This document shows, piece after piece, positions 17,342-26,846 of a DNA stretch of 64,000 nt (the first letter of the stretch is position 1; every line of letters starts with the position of its first letter). A model generated the notes under the pieces. That model was not told where the DNA came from. It ran no database searches and was given only the letters and a program-made list of their open reading frames with translations. Source of the DNA: Bradyrhizobium sp. 200. Lineage in GTDB: Bacteria > Pseudomonadota > Alphaproteobacteria > Rhizobiales > Xanthobacteraceae. Where the stretch lies: assembly GCF_023100945.1 (NCBI RefSeq), contig NZ_CP064689.1, forward strand, positions 6,182,001 to 6,246,000, read 5' to 3'. The translations under genes were made by a program, and so were the position numbers.

Positions 17342-18325
17342 ATGTCGCATACGCTTATTGTTCTTCCAGACGATACCGTCAGCGCGATCCTTGAACCGAT
17401 CAACGCCGCCAAGCGCTCGTTAAACATCAGGATGTTCCTGTTCACCGAGCCGACACTGCTCCGCGCGGTGATCGCAGCCCACCAACGCGGGGTCAATGTT
17501 CGCGTGATGCTCAATCCGGCGCGCCGCAGCGGCAAGAGTGAAAATGAAAAAGCCCGAAAAGCCCTTCTCGCTGCCGGTGTCAAGGTGCGAGATAGCAGCG
17601 CCGCCTTTGCTCTCACGCATCAAAAGTCGATGGTCATTGACGATAAGATAGGTTTTGTAGAGTCCCTCAACTGGGAGCCTCGCGATCTGACTGAAACGCG
17701 CGATTATGCGGTCACAACGACCAAAAAGAGTGAAGTGAAGGAAATGATAAGGTGCTTCGACGCCGACTGGGCTCGCAAGCCGTTCAAGCCGGACCCGAAG
17801 TCGCACCTGCTTTGGTGTCCCAACAATGGACGCGAGCGAATCGCGACCATGATCGACCAAGCGAAAAAAACGTTGTGGCTTCAGAATGAACGCTATCAAG
17901 ATACAGTCATCGTCGAAAGGCTCGTTCGTGCGGTGAATCGTGGGGTTCGCGTCAAGATCATGGCGCGCGCGCCGCATAAGCTATCGGGTAAGAAGCTCGC
18001 TGAAGGCATCGGCGGGTTGCGAATTATGCACGACGTCGGAGCCAAGGTTCACTTGTTAAAAGGCCTGAAGTTGCACGGCAAGATTGTGATCGCGGACGGA
18101 AAGCGAGCAATAGTCGGATCGATCAACCTCAGTCCGGGCAGCTTCGACTCGAGACGTGAACTCGCAATCGAAACCAGATCGAAGCGCGTATTGAAGCGCC
18201 TCGTCGAGGTATCCCGCCGGGATTGGAAGCACTCGCAGAGGATCGACCTGTCCGATGCAGGCATACTGGCAGATTTGGAAAAGCACGGAAGCAAGGATGC
18301 GGACGTACTTGTTCTCGGGCGGTGA
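17342..18325 (+). CDS. Phospholipase D-family protein, two HxK motifs
   Basis: 327 residues with no evident signal peptide. Two PLD half-sites are visible: THQKSMVIDD with GFVESLNW, and LHGKIVIADGKRAIVGSINLS. Such proteins are nucleases, cardiolipin synthases or phosphodiesterases that act through a covalent phospho-His. Cytosolic location and bipartite layout fit a cardiolipin-synthase-like or endonuclease-like enzyme; I cannot decide which. It is 37 bp downstream of the ABC exporter, so an envelope-lipid role is plausible. Confidence 0.85.
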   Translation: MSHTLIVLPDDTVSAILEPINAAKRSLNIRMFLFTEPTLLRAVIAAHQRGVNVRVMLNPARRSGKSENEKARKALLAAGVKVRDSSAAFALTHQKSMVIDDKIGFVESLNWEPRDLTETRDYAVTTTKKSEVKEMIRCFDADWARKPFKPDPKSHLLWCPNNGRERIATMIDQAKKTLWLQNERYQDTVIVERLVRAVNRGVRVKIMARAPHKLSGKKLAEGIGGLRIMHDVGAKVHLLKGLKLHGKIVIADGKRAIVGSINLSPGSFDSRRELAIETRSKRVLKRLVEVSRRDWKHSQRIDLSDAGILADLEKHGSKDADVLVLGR

Positions 18326-18622
18326 AACCAAGCAAGGCAAGGCTTGAGGGACGCTGGTCGCACAGACGTCCGCTGGGAATCTTCAAACGTTCATAAGACA
18401 GCCAGATCTACTTCTGAGCGAGCGGCACGTGCGCCAAGTGCCATAGCGAACACCGAACTACCTTTGAGGGCCCTATTCTGCATAGGCAGCCACTCGGGTG
18501 GCAGCTAGTATTTTGAACATCTGGGAAGGAAATTCGCGGCCTCGTTGGCATCTCGGGGCGCTTGATCAGCCCGCCACGCCCAGCGAACGCGGTGGATCAG
18601 CATTCACGCTCGTGCCGCTGAA

Positions 18623-19048
18623 ATGGCAGCCATGAAACCCACCTCGAGCCCTCATACCCCACCAGCATCTGGATCGTCGGAACTCAAAGGTGCGCGTATT
18701 CTGTTGGTTGAGGATTCCTGGCACGTTGGCAACGCCATCAAGCGCCTACTTCGTGCACTGGGAGCGGACGTGGCGGGTCCGGCTGCCACCATAGCTGACG
18801 CCGAGCGCCTAATCGCCGAGTGCAAGCCCGACGTGGCCATCGTAGACATCAATCTACGGGACGGTGAGCGGGCCAATCCGTTGCTTGATCGGCTCGAGGA
18901 AGAAGGCATTCCGGTCGTCGTCATCACAGGCTATACGGCCGTTTCTCTACCGCCTGGAAAGGTCGAGGCCATTCTGCAAAAACCAGTCAGCGTGGAACGG
19001 TTTTTAGCGGCCTTGGCCCCGATCGTTGCCCGACTGCCGGATCGATGA
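18623..19048 (+). CDS. Stand-alone response regulator receiver domain
   Basis: 141 residues. Receiver domain from about residue 23: acidic pair in LLVEDSW, phospho-Asp in VAIVDINLRDG, Thr in VVVITGYTA and Lys in ILQKPVS. No output domain. The gene converges on the HWE kinase at 19059-21005 with only 10 bp between stops, and this receiver subfamily is commonly paired with HWE/HisKA_2 kinases. A weak motif copy (CCTATTCTGCATAGG, 18472-18486) lies 136 bp upstream. Confidence 0.88.
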   Translation: MAAMKPTSSPHTPPASGSSELKGARILLVEDSWHVGNAIKRLLRALGADVAGPAATIADAERLIAECKPDVAIVDINLRDGERANPLLDRLEEEGIPVVVITGYTAVSLPPGKVEAILQKPVSVERFLAALAPIVARLPDR

Positions 19049-19058
19049 GATGACTCTC

Positions 19059-21005
19059 TCACGCAGGGTTACCTACCTGCTTGGAGGATATTTCGATTGT
19101 ACAGGACACGCCTTCGGGCGGAAACGCCAGGTCGACAGCACCACCAAGCTCGTGGGGGATGAGTTCGCAAATGAGGCTAATTCCGTACCCGCTTTCACAT
19201 GGAGCAGATACGGGCGGGCCACACGTCTCTTGCCACAAGATCCTCAGACTAAACTTTGCATCGGCGCTGTTCCGGCATTCCCAGCTTACAGATACCCGAC
19301 CTTCGGGGATCGACAGCGCGCCGTATTTGGAGGCGTTGGTCACAAGCTCGTGCAGCACCATTCCCAGCGCCTCAGTTGCCGCGGCGTTGAGCGCGATGTC
19401 GGGGCCGCTGATCGCCGTGTTTGCTTCCGTCGCGTAAGGAGCTAGCTGGTGCCGAACAAGATCCGCCAGGCGAACGCCTTGCCAATTACCTTGACTTAAT
19501 AATTCGTGCGCAACGGCCATGCTCTGGATGCGTTTATCGAGTGCCTGGATAAACTCATCGATCGAGCCGCTGCCCTGTCGCGTATACATGGCAACCACGC
19601 CAACGCGCGCAAGCACGTTCTTGACACGGTGGTCAAGCTCCGCGACCAGCAAGCGCTGGTGCTCTTCCGCCCGCTTGCTCTTAGTAATGTCGCGGGTCAG
19701 GCCCTCGATACGTAGGCATTTACCAGCAGCATCGAACTCGGCTGTTGCTGTTTCCTCAAGCCACATTTCCTGGGCGTCTGAGCGAATCACACGGAATATG
19801 ACAGCATAGGAAGGGTTATCAGGTCGGACACTCCTCACATGCGCCTTGAAGCGCGCACGGTCATCCGGATGAATCAGCGCAAGAAAGCGAGCTGTAGAAA
19901 GGGGCGCTTTCGGATCGTATCCAAGAATATTCGCCGCGTTCTCGCTGCGATGTGATGAACCGGTGTGGGCATCCCACTCAAAAGCAATCACCGCTCCGGC
20001 CGCAAGGGCCTTTTCCAAACGCGTCGCCCCCTCCCTGAGCGCAGCCTCCTGGTGACGCCGCTCCGCGAACAGCGCGGCAAGAACGAGCGTGCAGAGCGAC
20101 GTCGTCAGGATGCCCGCTTGGGCGGTCACGATGCGGTCTTCGATTGGAAGTGTGGGGTCACCGAAATATCCGATGCCAAAAGTGGTCGTCCACACGATCG
20201 TCAGCGCAACGACAAACGCGGCCGCCGCGGCGAATACCGGCTGGCAGCGGGCCGCTAGCCAGAGCAATAGGGGGAACAGCAGGACAATCGGCACCACGGT
20301 CGCAAATGATGCCCGCGGTAGAAAAATAACAAGTGTGCTGGTCAGTGTTATCGCGATAAGTGCTACAACGCCTTCCAGGACTTCGTTCGGTGACGGAGGG
20401 TCGCGCGCGGCCGCGGCAACTCCGATCAGCAGCGGCGCAACCGTCAGAATACCGAGCGCATCGGATACGAACCAGTGCTGCCAGATGGTCAAACTCGGCG
20501 CAGTCGCGAAGTGGAACAACTTGAACCCTGCAACTCCACCGACTCCTGAGATAGCACTCCCGAACATCGCTGCCGCTAGCAATCCCAAGACCTGACGTAG
20601 CCCGTTGAGGGTGAAACCCGAACCAAACTGGCGCTCGATGAGGCTGGCCGTTAGCATCGCTTCTCCGGCATTGCACAACGCGAAAGTGACGGCGCCCGCA
20701 ACACTCCTGTCTCCTAAAAGGTTGGCCGCGATCGTTGCCGCGGCCGCTCCGATCGCCACTGGCCATTTCGCCCGGGGACCAAGTGCAATCAGGACGCCAG
20801 CCGCAACACCGGAGGCCGGCCAGAACACTGCCACACCATCAGGTTTTGTGAGCAATGAAAGGCTAAACCGCGCCGCCAGGAAATATACGATGCCAACCGC
20901 CATAGCGAGCCCGATCGAGCTGGCCCATTGCCACGTCGGGTCAGCGACGGTGAAACGCCGCTCCTCGTATGCCGGCAGCATGCGAAGAATAGGGTTCCGC
21001 GTCAT
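19059..21005 (-). CDS. MASE1-PAS-HWE membrane histidine kinase
   Basis: 648 residues from the ATG at 21005, which has the ribosome site GAGGGGAAGGG; the frame continues to a GTG at 21023. An N-terminal MASE1-type membrane sensor (about eight helices, residues 25-310; WPASGVAAGVLIALGPRAKW is typical) precedes a PAS/PAC domain (about 335-450) and an HWE kinase core with LVAELDHRVKNVLARVG (phospho-His) and the N box VLHELVTNASKYGALS. A histidine kinase probably linked to general stress or light/oxygen responses. Its likely partner is the convergent receiver at 18623-19048. Confidence 0.9.
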   Translation of the reverse strand: MTRNPILRMLPAYEERRFTVADPTWQWASSIGLAMAVGIVYFLAARFSLSLLTKPDGVAVFWPASGVAAGVLIALGPRAKWPVAIGAAAATIAANLLGDRSVAGAVTFALCNAGEAMLTASLIERQFGSGFTLNGLRQVLGLLAAAMFGSAISGVGGVAGFKLFHFATAPSLTIWQHWFVSDALGILTVAPLLIGVAAAARDPPSPNEVLEGVVALIAITLTSTLVIFLPRASFATVVPIVLLFPLLLWLAARCQPVFAAAAAFVVALTIVWTTTFGIGYFGDPTLPIEDRIVTAQAGILTTSLCTLVLAALFAERRHQEAALREGATRLEKALAAGAVIAFEWDAHTGSSHRSENAANILGYDPKAPLSTARFLALIHPDDRARFKAHVRSVRPDNPSYAVIFRVIRSDAQEMWLEETATAEFDAAGKCLRIEGLTRDITKSKRAEEHQRLLVAELDHRVKNVLARVGVVAMYTRQGSGSIDEFIQALDKRIQSMAVAHELLSQGNWQGVRLADLVRHQLAPYATEANTAISGPDIALNAAATEALGMVLHELVTNASKYGALSIPEGRVSVSWECRNSADAKFSLRILWQETCGPPVSAPCESGYGISLICELIPHELGGAVDLAFPPEGVSCTIEISSKQVGNPA

Positions 21006-21521
21006 TCCCTTCCCCTCGCTCACCCAGGCAACAAATAATTGACGCCGTTGTCGACGACGTCGTTGTTGTAGCAGCTTGTTAGCGTGGCCGACAAGCTTGA
21101 GCGACGCGACAAGACCGAGCGCCTCGGCTCAGACTGGCTCGATTGCCCGAGAGATCCGCGTAGACGTAGCAGGAGCGGCTCCCTTGTGCCGTAAGAGGAA
21201 TTGGTTTGCTGGAAACGACATCAAACGTCTCATCATCTCCGGCGTGGTAACGGCGGTGGAATTGAATCTCGACGAGATCAACAGCTGCCCCGTCATTAGC
21301 TGAGCATAGCTGGAAATGCCGAGCGCAAGGATAAAAGCAACTATGACAATGCATGAAACGGCCGAGCAGATCGGAACAGCACCGCACCAATCGCTGGCAG
21401 ATTCGATGGTGGCTTGGACTTCTCGGCACTCATTTGATGGCTTAATCGGCGCGCCACCTGACAACAACGGCAGTTAATGTTAGCGAAACGAGCCCTTATC
21501 TGATGGAGTGAACCAACCACC
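21006..21521. other. Gap without a supported gene
   Basis: About 515 bp. A minus frame (21129-21467) opens at TTG with no ribosome site; it contains one hydrophobic stretch but nothing recognisable, so I leave it uncalled. No motif copy here. Confidence 0.45.
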
Positions 21522-21911
21522 CTATTGGAGGGTTGCATTGATCGTGGTTATTGATGTGCCAGAACTCGTCGGACTCTTGCCGGTTGCCTGAACGGAGAAA
21601 GTATCTCTACCTCTGTATCCGGCCTCCGATGTGTATACAAAAGAAGATACATTGAGCTGTTGCAGGGTGCCGTGCGCCGGATTCTGTGAAACGCTCGAAC
21701 TCAATATTTCGCCGGCAATATTGACGGAGAACATGCAACTCCCGCCGGAAGCGATCTCGATATAGCCTGTCGAGTTAAAGCCCCAGCCTGCTGGCGGCGA
21801 TCCCGATACCACGCACTCAGGAGCGTTCTGGGCAAACGCGGGCGCCGCTGCGACCACCGATCCCAGCGCGGCCATAATCAGTACCGAACACGCTCGCATC
21901 ATGTGCGTCAT
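21522..21911 (-). CDS. Small exported Ig-like protein
   Basis: 129 residues from the ATG at 21911. Signal peptide about 1-28 (MMRACSVLIMAALGSVVAAA, then APAFAQ). The mature part is rich in beta-strand, Gly, Ser and Thr (NPAHGTLQQLNVSSFVYTSE, GYRGRDTFSVQATGKS), matching single bacterial Ig/cadherin-like repeats found in surface proteins. Motif copy 8 lies 95 bp upstream in the same orientation. Probably a periplasmic or surface structural protein. Confidence 0.72.
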   Translation of the reverse strand: MTHMMRACSVLIMAALGSVVAAAPAFAQNAPECVVSGSPPAGWGFNSTGYIEIASGGSCMFSVNIAGEILSSSVSQNPAHGTLQQLNVSSFVYTSEAGYRGRDTFSVQATGKSPTSSGTSITTINATLQ

Positions 21912-22006
21912 TTGGGTGCTCCATTGGTGTTCTGCGGAAACCTCAGATGGTGTGCATGACGATGTCGCCGGGTCGGCCTGGAAAGATACTCCAACCCGCT
22001 CCACGC

Positions 22007-22021
22007 GCTATGCAATTTCGG
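22007..22021 (-). promoter_or_regulatory. Dispersed 15-bp motif, copy 8
   Basis: Minus strand CCGAAATTGCATAGC, a perfect consensus match, 95 bp before the exported Ig-like gene. The whole interval 21912-22285 is otherwise without a gene. Confidence 0.65.
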
Positions 22022-22285
22022 CAGAGATCGATTGTGACTTGCTGGTCGCCCTGGTTAAGACCAAATATCGAGGACACGGCGGGTGGGCCGAGGTCCGCGC
22101 TGGGTCTCATTTACCGGCCTCAGGCAGCATCCGAGCCATTCCATTCCCCCCACAATGGCGGACGGACACGTTGTCGCAATTCCGGGTACGTTGCACTTCG
22201 GACAACTCACGACCCGGTTTTCGATTGGCTGCTCGTCGCTGGGTCTTTACCAACCGCGTGCTACGGCTTTCCTGTATGGCAGCTA

Positions 22286-22621
22286 TTACGGCGTGGGTAC
22301 GCAGCGGTTGTAGGGGGCATAATAGTAGTAGCCGTATGGACAACCGGCCGGGGCAGGAGCGCCATAATAGCCGGGGGCGTAATAAGCACCTGCCGCGGCA
22401 GCGCCGACCGCAGCAGCACCAACAGCGGCAGCACCGATGCCGACCGCCACTCCCGGGCGTACACCACGGTAAACGCCACCGCGGTAGACGCCGCCGCGAT
22501 AGACACCGCCGCGATAGACACCGGCGCGATATGCTGAGGCGTCAGTTGAAATGGTCCCAATGAACCCGATACCGATGATGGCGGATGCAGCAAGTGAGAG
22601 AATGGTTCGACGTGGCATCAT
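22286..22621 (-). CDS. Exported Gly/Tyr-rich repeat protein
   Basis: 111 residues from ATGATG at 22621, ribosome site AAAGGA. Signal peptide about 1-30. Then four near-identical YRGGV units (about 31-52), an Ala/Gly-rich stretch (GAAAVGAAAVGAAAAGAYY) and a Tyr/Pro/Cys tail (CPYGYYYYAPYNRC). Low-complexity small proteins like this are common in Bradyrhizobium envelopes; function is unknown. The tail resembles that of the longer protein at 32175-32963. Confidence 0.7.
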   Translation of the reverse strand: MMPRRTILSLAASAIIGIGFIGTISTDASAYRAGVYRGGVYRGGVYRGGVYRGVRPGVAVGIGAAAVGAAAVGAAAAGAYYAPGYYGAPAPAGCPYGYYYYAPYNRCVPTP

Positions 22622-22823
22622 TGATGTCCTTTCTTGGCTGATTCCGCGGAATGGCTGGAAGGCGCTTGTAAGGAACGCCCCACGCATGCCGTCGGGAGAC
22701 AAGAGATATCCCTTTATAGCTGCTTCTCGCGCTCCTGACCTGCGTTGGCGCGTCCAGCAAACAAATCATCTGCACGATCAATAGCTTTGTAGTCCTTTCT
22801 CTCCGGTCGACCGAAGCCGCTTC

Positions 22824-23258
22824 TTATTGCATTGCTATCGTCACACCGCCAACGGCGGCCGACACTTCGGCGCCGACCCGGGCACCACTGAGCTGTAGGA
22901 TGACGCCGTTGGCGTTCTGCAACTGCACGCCCCCTGCTCCGGCGGCGATCGCGCCGCCTGCGCCGGCCACGACATAGCTGCCTGCAAGATCGCCGGGCCT
23001 CCGCAAGTTCAGTGCCCTGCCGACGAACTTACTGGTGGAGGCGCCGATCGAAAAACCCAAGCTCATGCCCGAAACCGTAAAGGGATATTTCCTGCCACGA
23101 AAGGTTAGCATACCCTGGCCGCCGCCGACATCGACGATAAAACCGCCCTTGGTAAATACGACACTCACCGTGCCGGTATCAGCGAAGGATGCCCCTGTAA
23201 AACCCATCAGCAGCAATAGCGTTACAAGAGCGGCTTGAGTCATCCGGTGAATTTTCAT
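22824..23258 (-). CDS. Exported protein, DUF1134-like, unknown function
   Basis: 144 residues from the ATG at 23258 with ribosome site GGGAGGG. Signal peptide about 1-26. The mature part contains VVFTKGGFIVDVGGGQGMLT, FRGRKYPFTVSGMSLGFSIG and a Gly/Ala segment, a pattern close to DUF1134-like periplasmic proteins. No catalytic residues are evident. A poor match to the dispersed motif (GGAGAAGCGCATAGC, 23390-23404) lies upstream. Confidence 0.65.
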   Translation of the reverse strand: MKIHRMTQAALVTLLLLMGFTGASFADTGTVSVVFTKGGFIVDVGGGQGMLTFRGRKYPFTVSGMSLGFSIGASTSKFVGRALNLRRPGDLAGSYVVAGAGGAIAAGAGGVQLQNANGVILQLSGARVGAEVSAAVGGVTIAMQ

Positions 23259-23445
23259 ATTGCCCTCCCAAGGTCTGGGTCCAACTTTCCATGGGAGAGC
23301 GAATGGCTCCATTGATTTATGTCAATGGAATATTCGCGAGTATGCGCGTTCGATCCGAATGCTTGGGACCAGCCGGTCGCTTGCGGTGAGCTATGCGCTT
23401 CTCCTACTCCTGCTACCCATCGCGCTCTATCTGATACGACCCGGC

Positions 23446-23645
23446 GCCTAAGAAATGTCGCCGCTTTCGAACTTCTTCGCGCGTTCCATACCACCAAGGA
23501 TCACAGTTTCGGCCTCGACCAATCCATTGGTTCGACAATTATTGAAAGTCACGGTGGAACGATTCATGTGCGCAACGATGACGTTGGAGGCGCAGTTGCG
23601 GCGATCTCGCTGCCGGCGCAGACGGCGTGTGCAGCAGCTAAATGA
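23446..23645 (+). pseudogene. C-terminal remnant of a sensor histidine kinase
   Basis: The plus frame reads FHTTKDHSFGLDQSIGSTII followed by ESHGGTIHVRNDDVGGA and AISLP. This is the end of an HATPase_c domain (compare EPFYTTKNHGLGLGLTLC in the kinase at 1445-3682), with the G2 box degraded (GLGLGL changed to SFGLDQ). No upstream kinase sequence remains in frame. A truncated, inactive fragment. Confidence 0.75.
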
Positions 23646-23820
23646 GCGGAGCTTTCGATCGGTAGCGCACCATGGCCGAGCGCGAATGTTTCGGGAAACC
23701 GGGAATCAAGGTACAAACTCCCCGAACTTATGGCCGAAAGGGCGGGGACCAATTCGGCCAAGTCAGACTGCGACTCGTAAGTCGCAGGGCGAACGAAAAA
23801 CGCACCATGATGCTCGCCAT

Positions 23821-24372
23821 CTAGAGAGATGACAATTCACAGATCATGCGAGGCGCTGCGGTGGCACCGGTGGGTTGCAAATGGCGACCAAGTGTTTCCG
23901 AAGGACTTTCCTTAAACATTTTCCGATACTCAACAGAAAAGCGCCCAAGCTCAACGAAGCCGAATGAGGTCGCGATTTCAGTAACGGTTGCGAATTGGCC
24001 ACGGGCCGACAATAGCGCCCGCCTTGCTTCCGATAACCTCAACATTCGCAGGCTTCGACAGGGCGGCGAGCCTCGGATCTTCTGAAAAGCCTTACGCAGG
24101 GTTCGCTCGCTGACGGTCAGCGCTCGAGCGATTGTTGCAATATCGAGCGGGGTTTGAACGTTTCCCAGTGCTAAACTCTCAGCCCGTTCGACGAGTTCGC
24201 GGCTTGACGTGCAAGCGCGCTTCGAATGCCTCGGACCGAAGGATGGGGAGCGGCAGGAATTGGGCATTTGCAGCAGCTCCAATTGCCAACGCGCGATTAG
24301 CGATGGAAACACTGCAATAACCGATGTCGCATGGATATTGCCCTTTGGGGCAATGTGCGGGCGCTGGGTCAC
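23821..24372 (-). CDS. AraC-family regulator, N-terminal domain missing
   Basis: 183 residues from a GTG at 24372. Residues about 65-165 are a clear AraC/XylS DNA-binding domain with both helix-turn-helices (ALTVSERTLRKAFQKI and VTEIATSFGFVELGRFSVEY, ending RKMFKESPSETL). The N-terminal 60 residues match nothing and look like random translation, whereas the two intact paralogues nearby have a 200-residue ligand domain. Probably a truncated gene; it could still bind DNA constitutively. The start is uncertain. Confidence 0.6.
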   Translation of the reverse strand: MTQRPHIAPKGNIHATSVIAVFPSLIARWQLELLQMPNSCRSPSFGPRHSKRACTSSRELVERAESLALGNVQTPLDIATIARALTVSERTLRKAFQKIRGSPPCRSLRMLRLSEARRALLSARGQFATVTEIATSFGFVELGRFSVEYRKMFKESPSETLGRHLQPTGATAAPRMICELSSL

Positions 24373-24515
24373 GCTTCAGCCTTGGTTACGAAATTTGCTG
24401 GCGAATACTGGCGTGCGGGACTTCCCCTTGGACGCCCCGGCAGCCCAGAGCCTTATTCCTGTGACCAGATCTGCAGCCTGGCGCCAGAATCGAGCGTTTC
24501 TATTCCCGCAGAGGG

Positions 24516-24885
24516 TCAACATTCCACGAGCCGCCGATTCGCTCTGTCGATAGCCGAAAACAACGTTTCGTCTTGCAAGGGCTTCCGATGGCTGACTACA
24601 AGCGTCGCTCCATCCAGTTGTGAGTGCATCGCGACGTCGCCGTGCGCACTTATGAGGATTGTTGGAATACGTATGCCGTTGCTTACAAGGTGCTGTTGAA
24701 GCTCCAAACCGTTCATCTCGGGCATCTGGAAATCGACGAGGCAAGCGGGGAGAGCGTCTGGTAAAGCCGCAAGAAATTCACTTCCTGATTCATAAGTTTG
24801 GGCAACAAAGGCGTACGCGCTCCAACCGGCTCAAAGCCCTGAGCACCGCCGGGTCATCATCCACAATGGCAATCCATGGGATGCT
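24516..24885 (-). pseudogene. Frameshifted response regulator, duplicate of the 388-765 gene
   Basis: Minus frame one gives IAIVDDDPAVLRALSRL, identical to the receiver at 388-765. A frameshift follows, after which AYAFVAQTYESGSEFLAALP continues, and the rest (MPEMNGLELQQHLVSNGI, ILISAHGDVAM, RKPLQDETLFSAIDRA) aligns to the end. One codon before the phospho-Asp is also lost. It is a recent, broken duplicate. From 24886 to 25174 only the palindrome at 25033-25050 is seen. Confidence 0.82.
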
Positions 24886-25032
24886 TCCTCAACGAAGTAT
24901 CCTGCCTTGTGCCTGGGTCTATCGGCATTCCGCCATGCTCGCACACGGCCTCCGACGTCCGGATCACTGAAATCCGGATCACTGAAGTCCGGCGCATTCT
25001 GCCGGGAGTAGCAGAGCTTGCCCGGGTTCGAC

Positions 25033-25050
25033 ATTGGACCACGGTCCAAT
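25033..25050. promoter_or_regulatory. Palindrome ATTGGACC-AC-GGTCCAAT, copy A
   Basis: Perfect 8-bp arms around a 2-bp centre. It lies 124 bp before the pseudogene at 25175. A near-identical palindrome occurs at 32987-33004 before the second sulfatase. The symmetry suggests a dimeric repressor operator (TetR/GntR/MarR size class). Confidence 0.5.
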
Positions 25051-25174
25051 AGTCCCACATCCGGCTCCGACGTAGCCTGAAGAAGAAGGCCCGGAAGCGG
25101 ATCTTGCCTTCGGATAGGCAGCGCGCCTTTGAGACGCAAGCTAGAATACGAACTTCCCAGCACGAAGGGGCGAT

Positions 25175-25560
25175 ATGAGAACGGCGAAAATCATTCCGAT
25201 GGCAAGTCTTTTTGGCTTGGCCGTCGCATTGGCCGGCACCAATGCTGCCTTTGGCCAAAGTGCGCCGTCTGCCTCCTCCATGAAAACGATTGGACTCCGA
25301 GGGCCGCAGCCAAGCCTGAGATCGCGCCGTCAGTCTTCGTGCTCAATTCCCGTGGCCCAACGCTTCAAGGAGATACTCTTGTGTTGATGGGCGTGACGCC
25401 GAGTTCGACCATCCTTGCCGATCAACCCGTGCGCGACCGACCGCCGACGCGGTCGCAGAATGGGCCTCGGTGATGACAGCTTTGATAATAGCCAAGATAG
25501 AATACAACCGCGATTTCGGGCGGCAGCTCACCACATTGCCTGCACTGCTCTTGCCATCCG
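25175..25560 (+). pseudogene. Broken paralogue of the surface protein at 32175-32963
   Basis: It begins with ATG and an intact signal peptide (MRTAKIIPMASLFGLAVALA, then AAFGQS) and continues to MKTIGLRGP. The homologous sequence then moves to another frame: PEIAPSVFVLNSRGPTLQGD, LVLMGVTPSSTILADQPVR, which aligns with the protein at 32175-32963 (DIVPSLIVMNARNASLQGGK, LTLTGVAPNSIVFADRPVR). A further shift follows near 25430 and the Gly-rich C-terminus is absent. Confidence 0.75.
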
Positions 25561-25640
25561 AAGCTAAGTCCTCCTGACGGCCGTCGCCGTAACACCAGTT
25601 GTCTGACCAAATAGTACTTTCTGTTTGGGGGAGAACAGAA

Positions 25641-26633
25641 ATGGCGTTGAGTAGAGTTCTGAGTTTTACCGATCCGTCGGCGTGCCAGCAGGCTATTCGG
25701 TATGCTGACGTCGAGCTATATCCGATAGCCAAGGGAAGTTTTCATGCCGAGCTTACACAGATCGGCATGAACAGGCTCTGGATGCATCGATTCCATATCG
25801 CCCTGCCACAGGTCAATACTGTCGCTGTCAGGCCCGGCCGTAGATCGATTGGCTTTCTTACCGAACCTGATTCATCACCATTCCTGCATTGTGGAATGGA
25901 AGTCTTGCCTGGTGACGTCGTCGTGAACCGGTTCGACGTCGTACATCAACGATCTGAGGCTGACCTTCATTATGGAACGATGTCTCTTCCGATTGATGAT
26001 CTGGACGCCGCTGCCGAGACAATAATGGGTCTTGAATTTCTGAAGGCGCCGCACAAACGAATTGTTCGCCCGAATTCTGCACTGATGCTCCGACTCTTAA
26101 GGCTGCACAAAGGAGTTGGGCAGCTTGCGCATGACACTCCGGATATTCTGGCGCTGCCCGAGGTCCTTCGGGCGTTGGAGAATGAGCTCATTCACCTCAT
26201 GGTGAGGTGCCTTGCCGAGGGCGCCGCCATAGCGCCGACCGCCGGCAGCCGTCGTCACGGCACCATCATCGCGCGGTTCGAGGAATTCCTGGAGGCAAAT
26301 CCGGACCGGCCGCTCTATCTTCCCGAAATTTGCGCAGCGATCGGCGTCGCGGAGCGGACACTTCGCGCCTCCTGCGAAGAGCATCTCGGCATGGGACCAA
26401 TCCGGTATCTCACCTTGCGCCGAATGCACCTCGTGCGGCGGGCGCTCCTGCGCTCGGATCCCTCCAAGGCAACGGTTACGCAGATTGTAACCGACCACGG
26501 CTTTTGGGAGCTCGGGCGCTTTTCGGTCGCCTACCGCTTGCTGTTCGGAGAGTCGCCCTCGTGCACCTTGCGGCGCCCCGCGGACCAGCCGGAAGTCTAT
26601 TTCAATCGCCCGTCATCGCTCGCAGTCGCTTGA
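25641..26633 (+). CDS. AraC-family transcriptional regulator
   Basis: 330 residues from the ATG at 25641. An N-terminal cupin-like ligand domain (about 10-200) precedes the AraC/XylS DNA-binding domain (about 220-320), with LPEICAAIGVAERTLRASCE as first HTH, the linker HLGMGPIRYLTLRRM, and TQIVTDHGFWELGRFSVAYR as second HTH. Close paralogue of the regulators at 28064-28999 and 23821-24372. It probably activates nearby genes. No motif copy lies in its own upstream region. Confidence 0.9.
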   Translation: MALSRVLSFTDPSACQQAIRYADVELYPIAKGSFHAELTQIGMNRLWMHRFHIALPQVNTVAVRPGRRSIGFLTEPDSSPFLHCGMEVLPGDVVVNRFDVVHQRSEADLHYGTMSLPIDDLDAAAETIMGLEFLKAPHKRIVRPNSALMLRLLRLHKGVGQLAHDTPDILALPEVLRALENELIHLMVRCLAEGAAIAPTAGSRRHGTIIARFEEFLEANPDRPLYLPEICAAIGVAERTLRASCEEHLGMGPIRYLTLRRMHLVRRALLRSDPSKATVTQIVTDHGFWELGRFSVAYRLLFGESPSCTLRRPADQPEVYFNRPSSLAVA

Positions 26634-26846
26634 GCCAGACGCACAGGGGCTTGCCGGCAAACGACCATGGAACCATTTGATTTCACGAACGTTAATTAGA
26701 GCGCTACGCGAACCCCTGTGACAAACGCGTAACATCGCCCGCGAAAATCGCTAGTTCCGGAAAAAACCTTCGGATAAGCCGACCCGTTCTATTGCTCTGT
26801 CGCAGGGTTCGCCCTCCCCTGCGAGGGGCAAAGGAGCTTTTTTGGA

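Noticed and set aside
21129..21467. 112-codon minus frame with one hydrophobic stretch
   Set aside because: TTG start without a ribosome site and no recognisable family.
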